A stretch of 64,000 nt of DNA from Flavobacterium sp. SUN052 (GCF_028867935.1 NZ_JAPQNS010000001.1:248001-312000), one strand, 5' to 3'; shown: positions 7,821-17,053, counted from the first letter of the stretch. Translations and numbers: made by a program. The notes: generated from the sequence alone by a model not told the origin.

Positions 7821-10676
7821 ATGAAAAAATATATATTCCTGCCCCTTTTGCTGATCGGTTTTGCCGCTCAGGCCCAACAGCCCCAATGGCCAGTTATCAC
7901 GCAACAAGCCAAACCCTGGACCCGCTGGTGGTGGATGGGTAGCGCGGTCGATAACCAGAACCTCACCCGCTTGATGGAGCAATATGAACGAGCAGGCTTA
8001 GGGGGCGTTGAGATCACTCCGATATATGGCGTGAAGGGCGAAGAAAAATCGTTTATCGAGTTTTTGTCGCCAAAATGGATGGACCGGCTGGGCCACACAC
8101 TGGCCGAAGCCAAACGGCTGAAACTAGGCGTTGACCTGGCACAGGCTTCTGGCTGGCCCTTTGGTGGTCCGTGGGTGAGTCCGTCAGATGCCTGCCGCTA
8201 TGTCGCCTATCAAACCTATTCCCTGAAATCAGGGGAATCGCTGAAGGAGGTTGTTTCATACACGCAGAAGCCGATTATGAGGACGGTTGGGGAACCTATC
8301 GACATCAAAAAGCTAATAGATCCTATTGCTAAAAATTCTGATCTACAGCTTCATGCCTTCGATCAGGTACGGTTCGAAAAACTGATCCCTCTCCAGGCTT
8401 TAATGGCGTATTCCAGTAAGGGGCAAACGCTGGATCTGACTACGAAAGTTGGGTCTGATGGGCGCTTAAACTGGACTGCTCCGACGAATTCGGGTGATTG
8501 GACACTGTATGGCGTGTTTCAGGGTTGGCACGGTAAGCAAGTGGAACGGGCCGGGCCGGGGGGCGAAGGCGATGTGATCGACCATTTTTCCAAAGCGGCT
8601 ACCCAGCATTACCTCCAGCGTTTCGATGAGGCATTTCGGGGGCGTAACCTGACGGGTATTCGGGCGTTTTTTAATGATTCCTACGAAGTTGACGATGCTC
8701 AGGGCGAGGGCAACTGGACGCCTGCTCTGTTTACAGAATTCCAGAAACGGCGCGGTTATGATCTGAAATTGCACCTACCCGCGCTGTTTGGTAAAGATAC
8801 CGACGACCGTAACCGGCGTGTATTGAGTGATTACCGCGAAACGATTTCTGAACTGCTCCTCGAAAATTACACCAAAACCTGGAGCGAATGGGCTAAGGGG
8901 AAAGGCAAGATCATTCGGAATCAGGCGCATGGTTCACCGGCTAATATTCTTGATTTGTACGCTATTACCGACATCCCCGAAATTGAAGGAACGGACTTGC
9001 TGCGGATCAAATTTGCATCGTCGGCGGGTAACGTAACGGGTAAAAAGTTGATTTCGTCGGAGTCGGCAACCTGGGATAACGAGCACTTTTTATCGACGCT
9101 CAACGATATTAAAAAAGACATGGACCGCTTTCTGCTGGGTGGGGTGAATCACACATTCTACCACGGCACTAATTACTCGCCCCAAAGCGCGGCATGGCCC
9201 GGTTGGTTATTTTACGCGGCTGTACATTTCAACCCCAACAACACGTTTTGGGATGATTTTGGTACGTTGAATCGGTACGTAGCCCGCTGCCAGTCGTTTC
9301 TGCAACAGGGAAAACCGGCTAACGATGTACTGGTGTATCTGCCTATTTATGATGCCTACACCCGCCAGGGAAAAGTCTTGCTACAACATTTCGATGGAAT
9401 TGAGCACGGATTTAAGGGCTTGCCCGTAGAGGAATACTCCGAAACGCTGCTAAAAAAGGGCTATGGGTTTGATTTTATTTCCGACAAACAACTCCTGAAT
9501 GTGATATCGGCCAACGGCAAGCTGATCACGGGGGGCGTTGCTTACCAGACCATCGTTGTCCCTGAAAGCCAAGTGCTTCCTCTGGCTACGTTGAAACAAC
9601 TATTTACCCTGGCGGGCAACGGAGCTACGGTGGTCATGGCGGGTAAACTGCCGCAACTGGTGAATGGACTGGAAAATCAGGAGACCCGTCAAACAGCCTT
9701 TGATGAGTTATTGGGCCAGTTGAAGTTCACCGAAAGCAAGCAGGCAGGTGTGCAACGGGCTGCGGTTGGACTTGGCGAAGTGCTACTGGGAAAAGACATC
9801 GATCAACTGTTGGTTGCTGGCGCCGTGAAGCGCGAGACGCTGGTGGATCAGGGATTACAGTTTGTTCGGCGAAGCCATGCAAACGGCCATTACTATTTCA
9901 TTGCAAACTGGTCGGATAAAGCCATTGCTGGTTGGGTTCCCTTGCAGAAGACAGCCCAGTCAGTCGCGCTGTTTAACCCGATGACTGGACAAACAGGCAT
10001 GGCCAACCGTCGTGCGGATGCTACTGGAACTACCGAGATTTATCTGCAACTGGCTCCCGGCGAATCGGCTATTCTGGATGCCAGAAATACAAAGAGCACT
10101 GGACCACAGTATGCCTATGGCACACCGGTTGGCGATCCTCAGCCCCTCACGGGTAACTGGGCCATTACGTTTGTGAAAGGTGGCCCCGAACTTCCCGCAC
10201 CGATTCAGACCGAGAAGCTACGGTCGTGGACTGATTTGGGCGGGGAAGCAGCCAAAAAATTCGCTGGTACGGCTACCTATACGCTTAACTTCCCGAAGCC
10301 AGCCGGAATTGCTACCAGCTGGCGGTTGGATTTGGGTCAAGTGGCCGAAAGTGCGCACGTCCAGCTAAACGGGAAAGATTTGGGCTCTCTTATTGGACCT
10401 ACTTTCCAGCTGACGATTCCGGCAAACTTGTTGAAAGAAACAAACATCCTGACAGTCAAGGTGTCGAACGGGATGGCCAACCGCATTGCCGATATGGACC
10501 GCAAGGGTGTAGAGTGGAAGAAGTTTTACAACATCAATATGTCTGCCCGATTACGGGAGAACCGGGGTAAGGATGGAAACTTTACGGCTGAGAAATGGCA
10601 GCCCCGCACGTCGGGTTTGTTGGGGCCCGTAACGCTCATGCCGCTGGGAGCGGGTGGAGAGATTTCGGGAAAGTAG
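7821..10676 (+). CDS. Alpha-L-rhamnosidase-like glycoside hydrolase, GH106
   Basis: A 951-residue exported enzyme expected to release terminal alpha-L-rhamnose from rhamnogalacturonan fragments. I chose the ATG at 7821 because MKKYIFLPLLLIGFAAQAQQ is a clean signal peptide; an in-frame TTG at 7812 is a poorer start. GH106 hallmarks follow: TRWWWMGSAVD, YERAGLGGVEITPIYGVKG, LAQASGWPFGGPWV, then FFNDSYEVD, IEGTDLL and SSESATWDNEHF, and a C-terminal beta-sandwich (about 800-930; LDLGQVAESAHVQLNG and KDLGSLIGPTF). It ends the pectin cluster, starting 9 nt after the GH105 stop. Family assignment is strong; exact linkage specificity is inferred from neighbours. Confidence 0.9.
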   Translation: MKKYIFLPLLLIGFAAQAQQPQWPVITQQAKPWTRWWWMGSAVDNQNLTRLMEQYERAGLGGVEITPIYGVKGEEKSFIEFLSPKWMDRLGHTLAEAKRLKLGVDLAQASGWPFGGPWVSPSDACRYVAYQTYSLKSGESLKEVVSYTQKPIMRTVGEPIDIKKLIDPIAKNSDLQLHAFDQVRFEKLIPLQALMAYSSKGQTLDLTTKVGSDGRLNWTAPTNSGDWTLYGVFQGWHGKQVERAGPGGEGDVIDHFSKAATQHYLQRFDEAFRGRNLTGIRAFFNDSYEVDDAQGEGNWTPALFTEFQKRRGYDLKLHLPALFGKDTDDRNRRVLSDYRETISELLLENYTKTWSEWAKGKGKIIRNQAHGSPANILDLYAITDIPEIEGTDLLRIKFASSAGNVTGKKLISSESATWDNEHFLSTLNDIKKDMDRFLLGGVNHTFYHGTNYSPQSAAWPGWLFYAAVHFNPNNTFWDDFGTLNRYVARCQSFLQQGKPANDVLVYLPIYDAYTRQGKVLLQHFDGIEHGFKGLPVEEYSETLLKKGYGFDFISDKQLLNVISANGKLITGGVAYQTIVVPESQVLPLATLKQLFTLAGNGATVVMAGKLPQLVNGLENQETRQTAFDELLGQLKFTESKQAGVQRAAVGLGEVLLGKDIDQLLVAGAVKRETLVDQGLQFVRRSHANGHYYFIANWSDKAIAGWVPLQKTAQSVALFNPMTGQTGMANRRADATGTTEIYLQLAPGESAILDARNTKSTGPQYAYGTPVGDPQPLTGNWAITFVKGGPELPAPIQTEKLRSWTDLGGEAAKKFAGTATYTLNFPKPAGIATSWRLDLGQVAESAHVQLNGKDLGSLIGPTFQLTIPANLLKETNILTVKVSNGMANRIADMDRKGVEWKKFYNINMSARLRENRGKDGNFTAEKWQPRTSGLLGPVTLMPLGAGGEISGK

Positions 10677-10688
10677 CTAGCGTGTTTC

Positions 10689-10719
10689 TTGGCTAACAAG
10701 TGACGTGTTAGTATATTTG
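10689..10719 (+). promoter_or_regulatory. Promoter of the LolA-like gene with palindrome in the spacer
   Basis: TTG at 10689-10691 and TATATTTG at 10712-10719 are separated by 20 nt and fit the Bacteroidota TTG / TAnnTTTG rule. The ATG at 10741 lies 21 nt after the -7 box. The spacer holds an inverted repeat, CTAACA (10693-10698) and TGTTAG (10706-10711), which could be an operator. Confidence 0.6.
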
Positions 10720-10740
10720 AGATGCAACAAACTGTATTTC

Positions 10741-11457
10741 ATGAAAAAAATACTGCTGATGGGTGCTTTTTTAGTAAGCGCTCTCACGATTCAGGCACAA
10801 ACTGCCGACGAGATTATTGCCAAAACTCTTGCGGCACGCGGTGGTACTGACAAGCTAAAGGCCATCAAATCGGTGCGGATGGAAACTACCACCAAGGTGA
10901 TGGGGAACGAAATAAAATCGGTTTCGTCGATTGTGGCCGGGGCGGGCATGCGGTCGGATATGTCGGTGATGGGACAGACCATGTCGCAGGGGTTCGATGG
11001 TACCAAAGGCTGGATGGTTAACCCAATGGCTGGCCCCGATCCACAGGAGATGCCTGCCGAAGTAACCAAAACGTTTGCCGAACAACTTGATCTGGCCGGG
11101 CCAATGGTCGATTATAAAACCAAGAACAACAAAATTGAATTTGGTGGCAAAGAGGTTGTTGATGGAAAGGATACCTACAAGCTAATCATTACAAGGGCCG
11201 ATGGTGCTACAATGACGCATTACATCAACGCGTCGACCTACCTTGACCAAAAGGTAGTTACCAAGGCTAAAGCGCAGGGGCAGGACGTAGAAGTAGAAGC
11301 TTTTTTCGATGACTACCGCCCGGTTAATGGCGTCCAGTTCCCGTATTCAACCGAGATGAGTAACCCCCAGTTTGGTCGCATGAAAATCACATTCGACAAG
11401 ATCGAAGTGAACCCAGACATTGACGTGGCTACCTTCAAAATGCCCACGAAGAAATAA
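10741..11457 (+). CDS. LolA-like exported protein (outer membrane lipoprotein-sorting fold)
   Basis: A 238-residue secreted protein of unknown exact role. The signal peptide MKKILLMGAFLVSALTIQAQ is followed by TADEIIAKTLAARGGTDKLKAIKSVRMETT, the pattern common at the start of Bacteroidota LolA/LppX-fold proteins, then repeated beta-strands such as DTYKLIITRADGATMTHYIN and VEAFFDDYRPVNGVQFPYS. These folds bind lipids or lipoproteins in the periplasm. It is monocistronic: own promoter upstream and a hairpin right after the stop. I chose the ATG at 10741 over an upstream GTG (10705) because the GTG falls inside the promoter. Fold assignment is moderate; ligand unknown. Confidence 0.75.
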   Translation: MKKILLMGAFLVSALTIQAQTADEIIAKTLAARGGTDKLKAIKSVRMETTTKVMGNEIKSVSSIVAGAGMRSDMSVMGQTMSQGFDGTKGWMVNPMAGPDPQEMPAEVTKTFAEQLDLAGPMVDYKTKNNKIEFGGKEVVDGKDTYKLIITRADGATMTHYINASTYLDQKVVTKAKAQGQDVEVEAFFDDYRPVNGVQFPYSTEMSNPQFGRMKITFDKIEVNPDIDVATFKMPTKK

Positions 11458-11458
11458 G

Positions 11459-11520
11459 TTTTGAGCCTGGAGATACCTTCTTATGGTAACTCCGGGCTTA
11501 TGGTAACTCCGGGCTCAAAA
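11459..11520. terminator. Hairpin with tandemly duplicated 17-mer in its loop
   Basis: TTTTGAGCCTGGAG (11459-11472) pairs with CTCCGGGCTCAAAA (11507-11520), with one G-T wobble, immediately after the stop at 11457. The loop and 3' arm contain the 17-mer CTTATGGTAACTCCGGG twice in a row (11480-11496 and 11497-11513). It is a plausible terminator; A/T ends of the stem replace a separate T-run. Confidence 0.5.
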
Positions 11521-11649
11521 CCTGAGTATTGCCTCCTGAACTGGTGTATGATACAGGAGAAGAAATCGCCCGTGATCTTAATTCGTTCGTAAAGCTGGCA
11601 CGGGCAACGGGTTGGGCTTATATTCACGGTCGACATTCAAATCTGCCGT

Positions 11650-14097
11650 ATGCGTCAACTGCTCCTGATTTTATCCTGCTCATTTTTGCTTTTCCACCAG
11701 GCGTGTAGCCAAAATCCATCTGGCCCGTCGCACCCTGGTCTTAAACAACCCATTGAGATCATCCGTGACCGCTGGGGGGTAAATCACATTTACGCTAAAA
11801 ACGAACACGACCTGTTTTGGGCGCAGGGCTATTCGGCAGCACAGGACCGGTTGTTTCAACTCGAAATCTGGCGACGGCAGGCTACTGGTACTGTGGCAGA
11901 GTTGCTTGGTCCACAGGAAGTTTTGCGGGATCAGGGCGCACGTTTGTTCCGGTTTCGGGCAACGGGTGGTAAGACGTATCAAGAATCACTGGACGCTGAA
12001 TTAAATCACTATCACCCGCATGGCGCGGCCATCGTGCGGGCCTTTGTGGAGGGTATCAATGCTTACATTACCGAGATCAAAAAAACGCCTGAAAAACTCC
12101 CGTTCGAGTTCTCAGTACTGAAAACAGAACCCGGTTTGTGGACGCCCGAAATCGTTATCAGTCGCCATCAGGGGCTGCTGGGAAACGTACGCGAAGAATT
12201 GGACAACGGCCGACTGGTTCATCTGGTTGGGGCTGACAAACTACGCCAACTTCGCTGGTTTCATCCCAATACCAAACCTGCTACAGAGCCAGACTTAACC
12301 CTGCACGTAAATGGCGAGCAACTAATGCAACCCGTTCTGGCGCCTTACGAAGCGTTTCGGTTGCCCTTGAAATTTTCGCCTGCTGATGGGCGTCTGCGCG
12401 CCGAAAGCCGCCCTACCCCAAACGCCATTGCCGACTGGTTCGACACGGAAAAGCAAATGGTAGGTTCGAATAACTGGGTAATCGACGGTCGGCATTCGGT
12501 GAGTGGCTACCCAATGCTGGCAAATGATCCGCACCGGGCTCAATCAACTCCCTCGCTGCGCTACTGGGTTCACCTTAATGCGCCGGGCTGGAATGCAGTG
12601 GGGGCGGGGGAGCCAACCTTACCGGGTATTTCGGTGGGGCACAATGAACACGGAGCCTGGGGGTTAACTATTTTCGAAACCGACAGTGAGGATCTGTATG
12701 TCTATGAAACCAACCCGAAAAACCCGAATCAGTACCGGTACAAGGGCCAGTGGGAAACCATGCGAATCCGTAAAGAAACAATACCGGTGAAAGGAGCTAA
12801 CCCTGTCACAGTAGAATTGAAATACACCCGACACGGTCCCGTTACCTTTGAAGATCCCCAAAATCATAAAGCCTATGCGGTGCGGGCGGGCTGGTTGGAA
12901 CGGGGTTGTGCGCCCTATCTGGCCAGTTTGCGTATGAATCAGGCTAAGACCTGGGCTGAGTTTCGGCAGGCTTGCACATTCAGCCGGATTCCGGGCGAAA
13001 ACATGATCTGGGCGGGGCGGCCCTCCGCTGATAGAAAGGGGACTATCGGCTGGCAGGCTGTGGGTATTTCGCCTATCCGAAAAAACTGGACCGGCCTTGT
13101 GCCCGTGCCGGGAGATGGCCGGTTTGAGTGGAGTGGTTATTTGCCTATTCTACAGTTACCCAACAAAGTAAATCCACCAGAGGGGCTAGTAGTCACGGCC
13201 AATAATAATCTGACTCCACCGAATTTCCCTAGTAGAAACGCCATTGGCTGGTCGTGGGCAGGCCCTTCGCGAGCGCACCGGATCGAGGAAGTGCTGACCA
13301 ATGGGCAACGCAAAACGTTACAGGATTTTACCCGTTTACAGGCTGATTATCTGGCCGTTCCGGCTCGGTCGCTGGTTCCGTTATTGGAATCGTTGGTTGC
13401 GGAGGAGTTACCAACAGAACAGGCCAGCACGTATCTCCGCAAGTGGAATTATCAGCTGGAGCCAGGCTCGGTGGCTGCGTCGATCTATGTGGTTTGGGAA
13501 GCTGCCCTCCGCCAGGCGTTGTACACGGCAATGGTGCCCCTGTCCGCTCAGCCTTATTTCCGTTCGTTGCCCACCAAACGGATTATGGATTTACTGAGCT
13601 CACCACTCATCCAGATCCCGGGTCATGCTGGGCAACCCATTCGCGTAATGGATCGCGACAGTCTGCTACTCACCTGCCTGAACCGGGCCGTGGGCGATCT
13701 GACCACTCGGCTCGGCCCCGACATGAACGACTGGACCTACGGGCAACGTACTAATAAACACATCACGCTGACTCACCCCTTAAGCGCACTGGTGAACGAA
13801 GAGCAACGAAAACGAATTAATCTGGGGCCTATCCCACGCGGTGGTTACGCCGAAACGGTCAATAACACGGGTAATAACCTGAATCAGGAACACGGAGCTT
13901 CGTTCAGAATTGTAGTCGATACCGAAGACTGGGATCGGACGTTGGGCATCAACAGCCCCGGTCAGTCCGGCAATCCCGACAGCCCGCATTACCGGGATTT
14001 ATTCGAACTGTGGGGCAGCAACGGCTATTTTCCGGTGTATTTCAGCAAAAAGAAAGTGAAGGCCGTTGCGGAGAGCACAACAGTGCTACAACCCTAG
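11650..14097 (+). CDS. Penicillin acylase family Ntn hydrolase
   Basis: An 815-residue self-processing amidase. MRQLLLILSCSFLLFHQACSQ looks like a lipoprotein signal (Cys19), placing it in the periplasm or on a membrane. The alpha chain opens with IEIIRDRWGVNHIYAKNEHDLFWAQGY. The autocatalytic junction and beta-chain nucleophile are at GSNNWVIDGRHSVSG (Ser273), followed by ANDPHR, which is typical of the family. Relatives hydrolyse penicillins, N-acyl-homoserine lactones or other acylamides; the substrate here is unknown. The upstream 130 bp has no consensus promoter. The stop overlaps the stop of the convergent gene at 14094 within CTAG. Confidence 0.9.
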   Translation: MRQLLLILSCSFLLFHQACSQNPSGPSHPGLKQPIEIIRDRWGVNHIYAKNEHDLFWAQGYSAAQDRLFQLEIWRRQATGTVAELLGPQEVLRDQGARLFRFRATGGKTYQESLDAELNHYHPHGAAIVRAFVEGINAYITEIKKTPEKLPFEFSVLKTEPGLWTPEIVISRHQGLLGNVREELDNGRLVHLVGADKLRQLRWFHPNTKPATEPDLTLHVNGEQLMQPVLAPYEAFRLPLKFSPADGRLRAESRPTPNAIADWFDTEKQMVGSNNWVIDGRHSVSGYPMLANDPHRAQSTPSLRYWVHLNAPGWNAVGAGEPTLPGISVGHNEHGAWGLTIFETDSEDLYVYETNPKNPNQYRYKGQWETMRIRKETIPVKGANPVTVELKYTRHGPVTFEDPQNHKAYAVRAGWLERGCAPYLASLRMNQAKTWAEFRQACTFSRIPGENMIWAGRPSADRKGTIGWQAVGISPIRKNWTGLVPVPGDGRFEWSGYLPILQLPNKVNPPEGLVVTANNNLTPPNFPSRNAIGWSWAGPSRAHRIEEVLTNGQRKTLQDFTRLQADYLAVPARSLVPLLESLVAEELPTEQASTYLRKWNYQLEPGSVAASIYVVWEAALRQALYTAMVPLSAQPYFRSLPTKRIMDLLSSPLIQIPGHAGQPIRVMDRDSLLLTCLNRAVGDLTTRLGPDMNDWTYGQRTNKHITLTHPLSALVNEEQRKRINLGPIPRGGYAETVNNTGNNLNQEHGASFRIVVDTEDWDRTLGINSPGQSGNPDSPHYRDLFELWGSNGYFPVYFSKKKVKAVAESTTVLQP

Positions 14098-15032
14098 GGC
14101 TTTGATGGCTTGAAAAAGGTGTTTTTAGCGACAAGTCCCAGAATGAACCAGAAGAATAGGGGGCCAATTAACAGGCTTAGACCGAGCGAATAGTCGACGG
14201 GAACAAAATCATTTGTTCCGGGATGATAATATACCTGAAGCGGGCCGGGATTGTTTTGAAGTCGATCGTAATCAGCTTCTTCTAGCACAATGACCCGATT
14301 CTGATTACGAAACCGGAACCTTCCCTTGTAGGTGTACCAATGACCTTTTCGGCCATGAGCCTCTCGGGATGCATCTGCTACACGAACCTCCATAGACTGC
14401 CCTTCGGTTTTCAGTTGCTCTACATACCGGTATTGCTGAACAGAATCGTACGTAAAAAACAGGGCAGCGCCAGCCAGTATTAGTACCAAAGCGGCCTGTG
14501 CAATAGGCTGTAAAATGGTTAGCCCTGTCAGACTCGCGAAAACTCCGCAGACGTAGAAAAACAGAAACCCACCAGCCAGTATCAAGCCCGCCAGTAATTG
14601 ATGTTCGCGGCTGAACGTACTCAAAACCGTCCAGTTAACCAGGCGCGATACCACCTGAGTAGATCTAGAAGCCGACTCCTGGCGCGGCTGTTCAAATTCG
14701 TTCAAAATGGGATGATAGAGCAATTGGACCCGATCGCCCGCCGATAACCAAGTGGTGTCGTCCACGCACCGAACTTCATAAGGCTGTTGCTGATACGTAA
14801 ACCGGACATACGCCGTTCGCCCAAACTGGTCTAGGAATTGGCGGGGTTTCCGGTCCGTTTCGGTGATGATCACTGTGACACGCTGGCCGTCGTGCAGAAA
14901 CTTATTATAGCGTTTCTCGAATTCGTACAAATAAGCCATCAACCAGGTGGCCGCTCCCAGAAACACCGTAAGGATAAGCATCCAGATGCCTTCGTACACA
15001 CGGACTATCCCACGGAGCAGCACCTTGACCAT
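14094..15032 (-). CDS. DUF3592-like membrane protein
   Basis: A 312-residue membrane protein. Hydrophobic segments lie near residues 14-34, 150-175, 178-200 and at the C-terminus (LSLLIGPLFFWFILGLVAKN). Two soluble beta-rich repeats (about 48-105 and 220-280) carry YVRFTYQQQPYEVRCVDDTTWLSAGDRVQLLYHP and a second YYHPGTNDFVP copy; the pattern of a short strand pair ending in a 'YHPxxN' motif is that of DUF3592. Function unknown. It follows the 248-residue membrane protein with a 30-nt gap and is probably co-transcribed. Its stop codon overlaps that of the convergent acylase gene. Confidence 0.65.
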   Translation of the reverse strand: MVKVLLRGIVRVYEGIWMLILTVFLGAATWLMAYLYEFEKRYNKFLHDGQRVTVIITETDRKPRQFLDQFGRTAYVRFTYQQQPYEVRCVDDTTWLSAGDRVQLLYHPILNEFEQPRQESASRSTQVVSRLVNWTVLSTFSREHQLLAGLILAGGFLFFYVCGVFASLTGLTILQPIAQAALVLILAGAALFFTYDSVQQYRYVEQLKTEGQSMEVRVADASREAHGRKGHWYTYKGRFRFRNQNRVIVLEEADYDRLQNNPGPLQVYYHPGTNDFVPVDYSLGLSLLIGPLFFWFILGLVAKNTFFKPSKP

Positions 15033-15062
15033 AACCGTAAACGATTGGTGAAATGACTTTGG

Positions 15063-15809
15063 CTAGCCATTAATAGCTCCCAGAAGGGCCGTCAAAGCCC
15101 AGAAACCCAAAAGAAGGTATAAGGCACGTAGCCAGGTCCGGCCGCGTTCGCGCCGATCCATTTCGCGCCAGGGCTTGATTACTCTGCCAAAGGCGCGGCT
15201 CAGTGCTAAGAAAGAGGCCAGAAAAATACCGGTACCGAGCAACAAAACGAGAAAAGCTGCCACGCCGTAGTTAGCGCAGGCCAGATTGCAGGCAATTCCT
15301 GCCGCCAACCCCGATAAAGTAATACCGACTAAAAACAATAGCACGTACAGAATACGCTTTCCCGTTTGGCTACCAGTCTGCTCACGCTCCGTGCGGCTTG
15401 CGTAATAATCCGCCTGGTTATTCGACCGCCGGTTTTTGGGTTTAATGAGCGTATCGGATTGGCTCACCTCTTGCCGATAACCAAAAGCGGCCCGGCTAGG
15501 GTCTGGCGTCTGGACACTTTCGGCCCAGATGCCTCCTAAGACGCCAAAAAGAAGGAAATTCCCGAGAAAAGCTCCAAAAATTAATCGTCGGTTAGCCGCG
15601 TACGTTTGGTCAGTGTTAAACCGGGTCCGAACAAAAATGGCCCCACCTAACACCGCCAAAAACAGCAGCAATAAGCTTCCCAGCGACCAGCCTTCCAGCA
15701 GATTTAGCCCCAGTAACAGGCCATTAAAGGCATTGAGTACCTCGCAACAAATAATAATCAGAATGGCTAACAGGGCATTGCGGCTTGCCCAGCGGGAGAG
15801 GTTTTTCAT
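15063..15809 (-). CDS. Multi-pass membrane protein of unknown function
   Basis: A 248-residue protein I do not recognise. About six hydrophobic helices can be seen: residues 13-33, 42-62, 80-100, 153-175, 182-203 and 228-246. A polar, charged stretch (about 105-150; DPSRAAFGYRQEVSQSDTLIKPKNRR) forms a loop between helices 3 and 4. GxxxG-like spacing occurs in helix 4-5. It lies 42 nt after the aminotransferase stop and 30 nt before the DUF3592-like gene, all on the minus strand, so the three may form one transcript. Confidence 0.6.
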   Translation of the reverse strand: MKNLSRWASRNALLAILIIICCEVLNAFNGLLLGLNLLEGWSLGSLLLLFLAVLGGAIFVRTRFNTDQTYAANRRLIFGAFLGNFLLFGVLGGIWAESVQTPDPSRAAFGYRQEVSQSDTLIKPKNRRSNNQADYYASRTEREQTGSQTGKRILYVLLFLVGITLSGLAAGIACNLACANYGVAAFLVLLLGTGIFLASFLALSRAFGRVIKPWREMDRRERGRTWLRALYLLLGFWALTALLGAING

Positions 15810-15851
15810 GACAAGGAAAGGTAAGGAATAGTCGGGTAAGTAATAATAGTA

Positions 15852-17033
15852 CTAAATAAGCATATTATGTGACCATTCGCTCAGTCTTTCCCCGGCTTGT
15901 TTTAAGGTTGGGTCATCTTTGGCGAAGCAAAACCGAAGCATTCGGTAGTCGAGTCGATTGTGATAAAACACCGAGAGTGGGATGGACGCCACCCCGATTT
16001 CCCGGGTGAGACGGATGGCTAGCTCGGTGTCGGATTCGTCGGTGAGGTCGGCGTAGGAAACGGTCTGGAAAAATGTCCCTTCTGTGAGAATAAGTTGGAA
16101 GTTAGACCCGGCAATGGCTGCCAGAAACGTATCGCGTTTGGTCTCGTAAAAAGCGGGCAATGAACGGTAGTGTTCCGGCTGTTTCAGGTACTCCGCCAGC
16201 GCATATTGCATGGGCGTGGACACGCTGAACGTGAGGAACTGATGAATTTTTCGGAAAGCCACCGTGAGGGCAGGTGGCGCCTGGCAGTACCCAATTTTCC
16301 AGCCCGTAATATGAAAGGTCTTTCCAAACGATCCGCAAACGAACGTCCGTTCGCGTAGAACCGGGTTCATCATCAGTGAGTGATGAACCCGCCCGTCGAA
16401 CAGAATATGCTCGTATACTTCGTCGCTGATCACGAACAGATTATACGTTTCGACTAAGGCAGCCAATTGGGCAACATCGTCAGCCGACCATACCCGTCCG
16501 GTGGGGTTATGGGGCGTATTGACCATAATGAGCCGGGTACGGTCGGTAATTTTTGAGCGCACTTCGTCCCAATCGATAGCGTAGGTAGGGGGAGCAAGCG
16601 ATATGTAAACCGGGATCCCGCCGTTCAACTCGATGGCCGGGACATAAGAATCATAAGCCGGTTCAAAAACGATAACTTCATCGCCAGCCTGAATTACAGC
16701 GGTGACAGCGGCAAAAAGGGCTTCTGTCGCACCTGATGTTATGGTGATTTCCTCATCGGGATGATAGGCAACCGCACCGGCGGACCGCCCATAATCAGCC
16801 AGCGTTTTCTGGGAAATAGCCTCGCGCAGAGCTGGTACACCGGGCATGGGAGCATACTGGTTATGGTGGTTTTGCATGGCCTCCGTCACGAGGTGCAGCA
16901 AAGCCGGGTCCACCGGGAAATTCGGGAATCCCTGGGAGAGATTCAGGGCGCCTACATCGAGCGCCAGTTTTGACATTGTGGTAAAAATGGTGGTGCCAAC
17001 ATGGGGCAGTTTATTCGGTATGGGAAGAGTCAT
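15852..17033 (-). CDS. PLP-dependent class I/II aminotransferase (methionine/kynurenine aminotransferase-like)
   Basis: A 393-residue fold-type I aminotransferase. From the chosen start MTLPIPNKLPHVGTTIF it shows LNLSQGFPNFPVDP, YAPMPGVPALREAI, the PLP contacts ITSGATEALFAA, NTPHNPTGRVW and VISDEVYEHILFD, and the Schiff-base lysine in CGSFGKTFHITGWKIGY. This is the pattern of YbdL methionine aminotransferase and kynurenine/glutamine transaminases. A longer frame exists back to 17132, but the promoter at 17081-17054 places transcription start near 17047, so the ATG at 17033 (or 17042) must be used. Role: transamination of methionine or aromatic amino acids, perhaps in methionine salvage. Confidence 0.9.
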   Translation of the reverse strand: MTLPIPNKLPHVGTTIFTTMSKLALDVGALNLSQGFPNFPVDPALLHLVTEAMQNHHNQYAPMPGVPALREAISQKTLADYGRSAGAVAYHPDEEITITSGATEALFAAVTAVIQAGDEVIVFEPAYDSYVPAIELNGGIPVYISLAPPTYAIDWDEVRSKITDRTRLIMVNTPHNPTGRVWSADDVAQLAALVETYNLFVISDEVYEHILFDGRVHHSLMMNPVLRERTFVCGSFGKTFHITGWKIGYCQAPPALTVAFRKIHQFLTFSVSTPMQYALAEYLKQPEHYRSLPAFYETKRDTFLAAIAGSNFQLILTEGTFFQTVSYADLTDESDTELAIRLTREIGVASIPLSVFYHNRLDYRMLRFCFAKDDPTLKQAGERLSEWSHNMLI

Positions 17034-17053
17034 GTAGTCCATAAGTAGAGCTA

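Noticed and set aside
1968..10676. Reading the pectin region as a classical SusC/SusD locus
   Set aside because: The TonB protein lacks a SusD partner; none of the next genes is a SusD lipoprotein.
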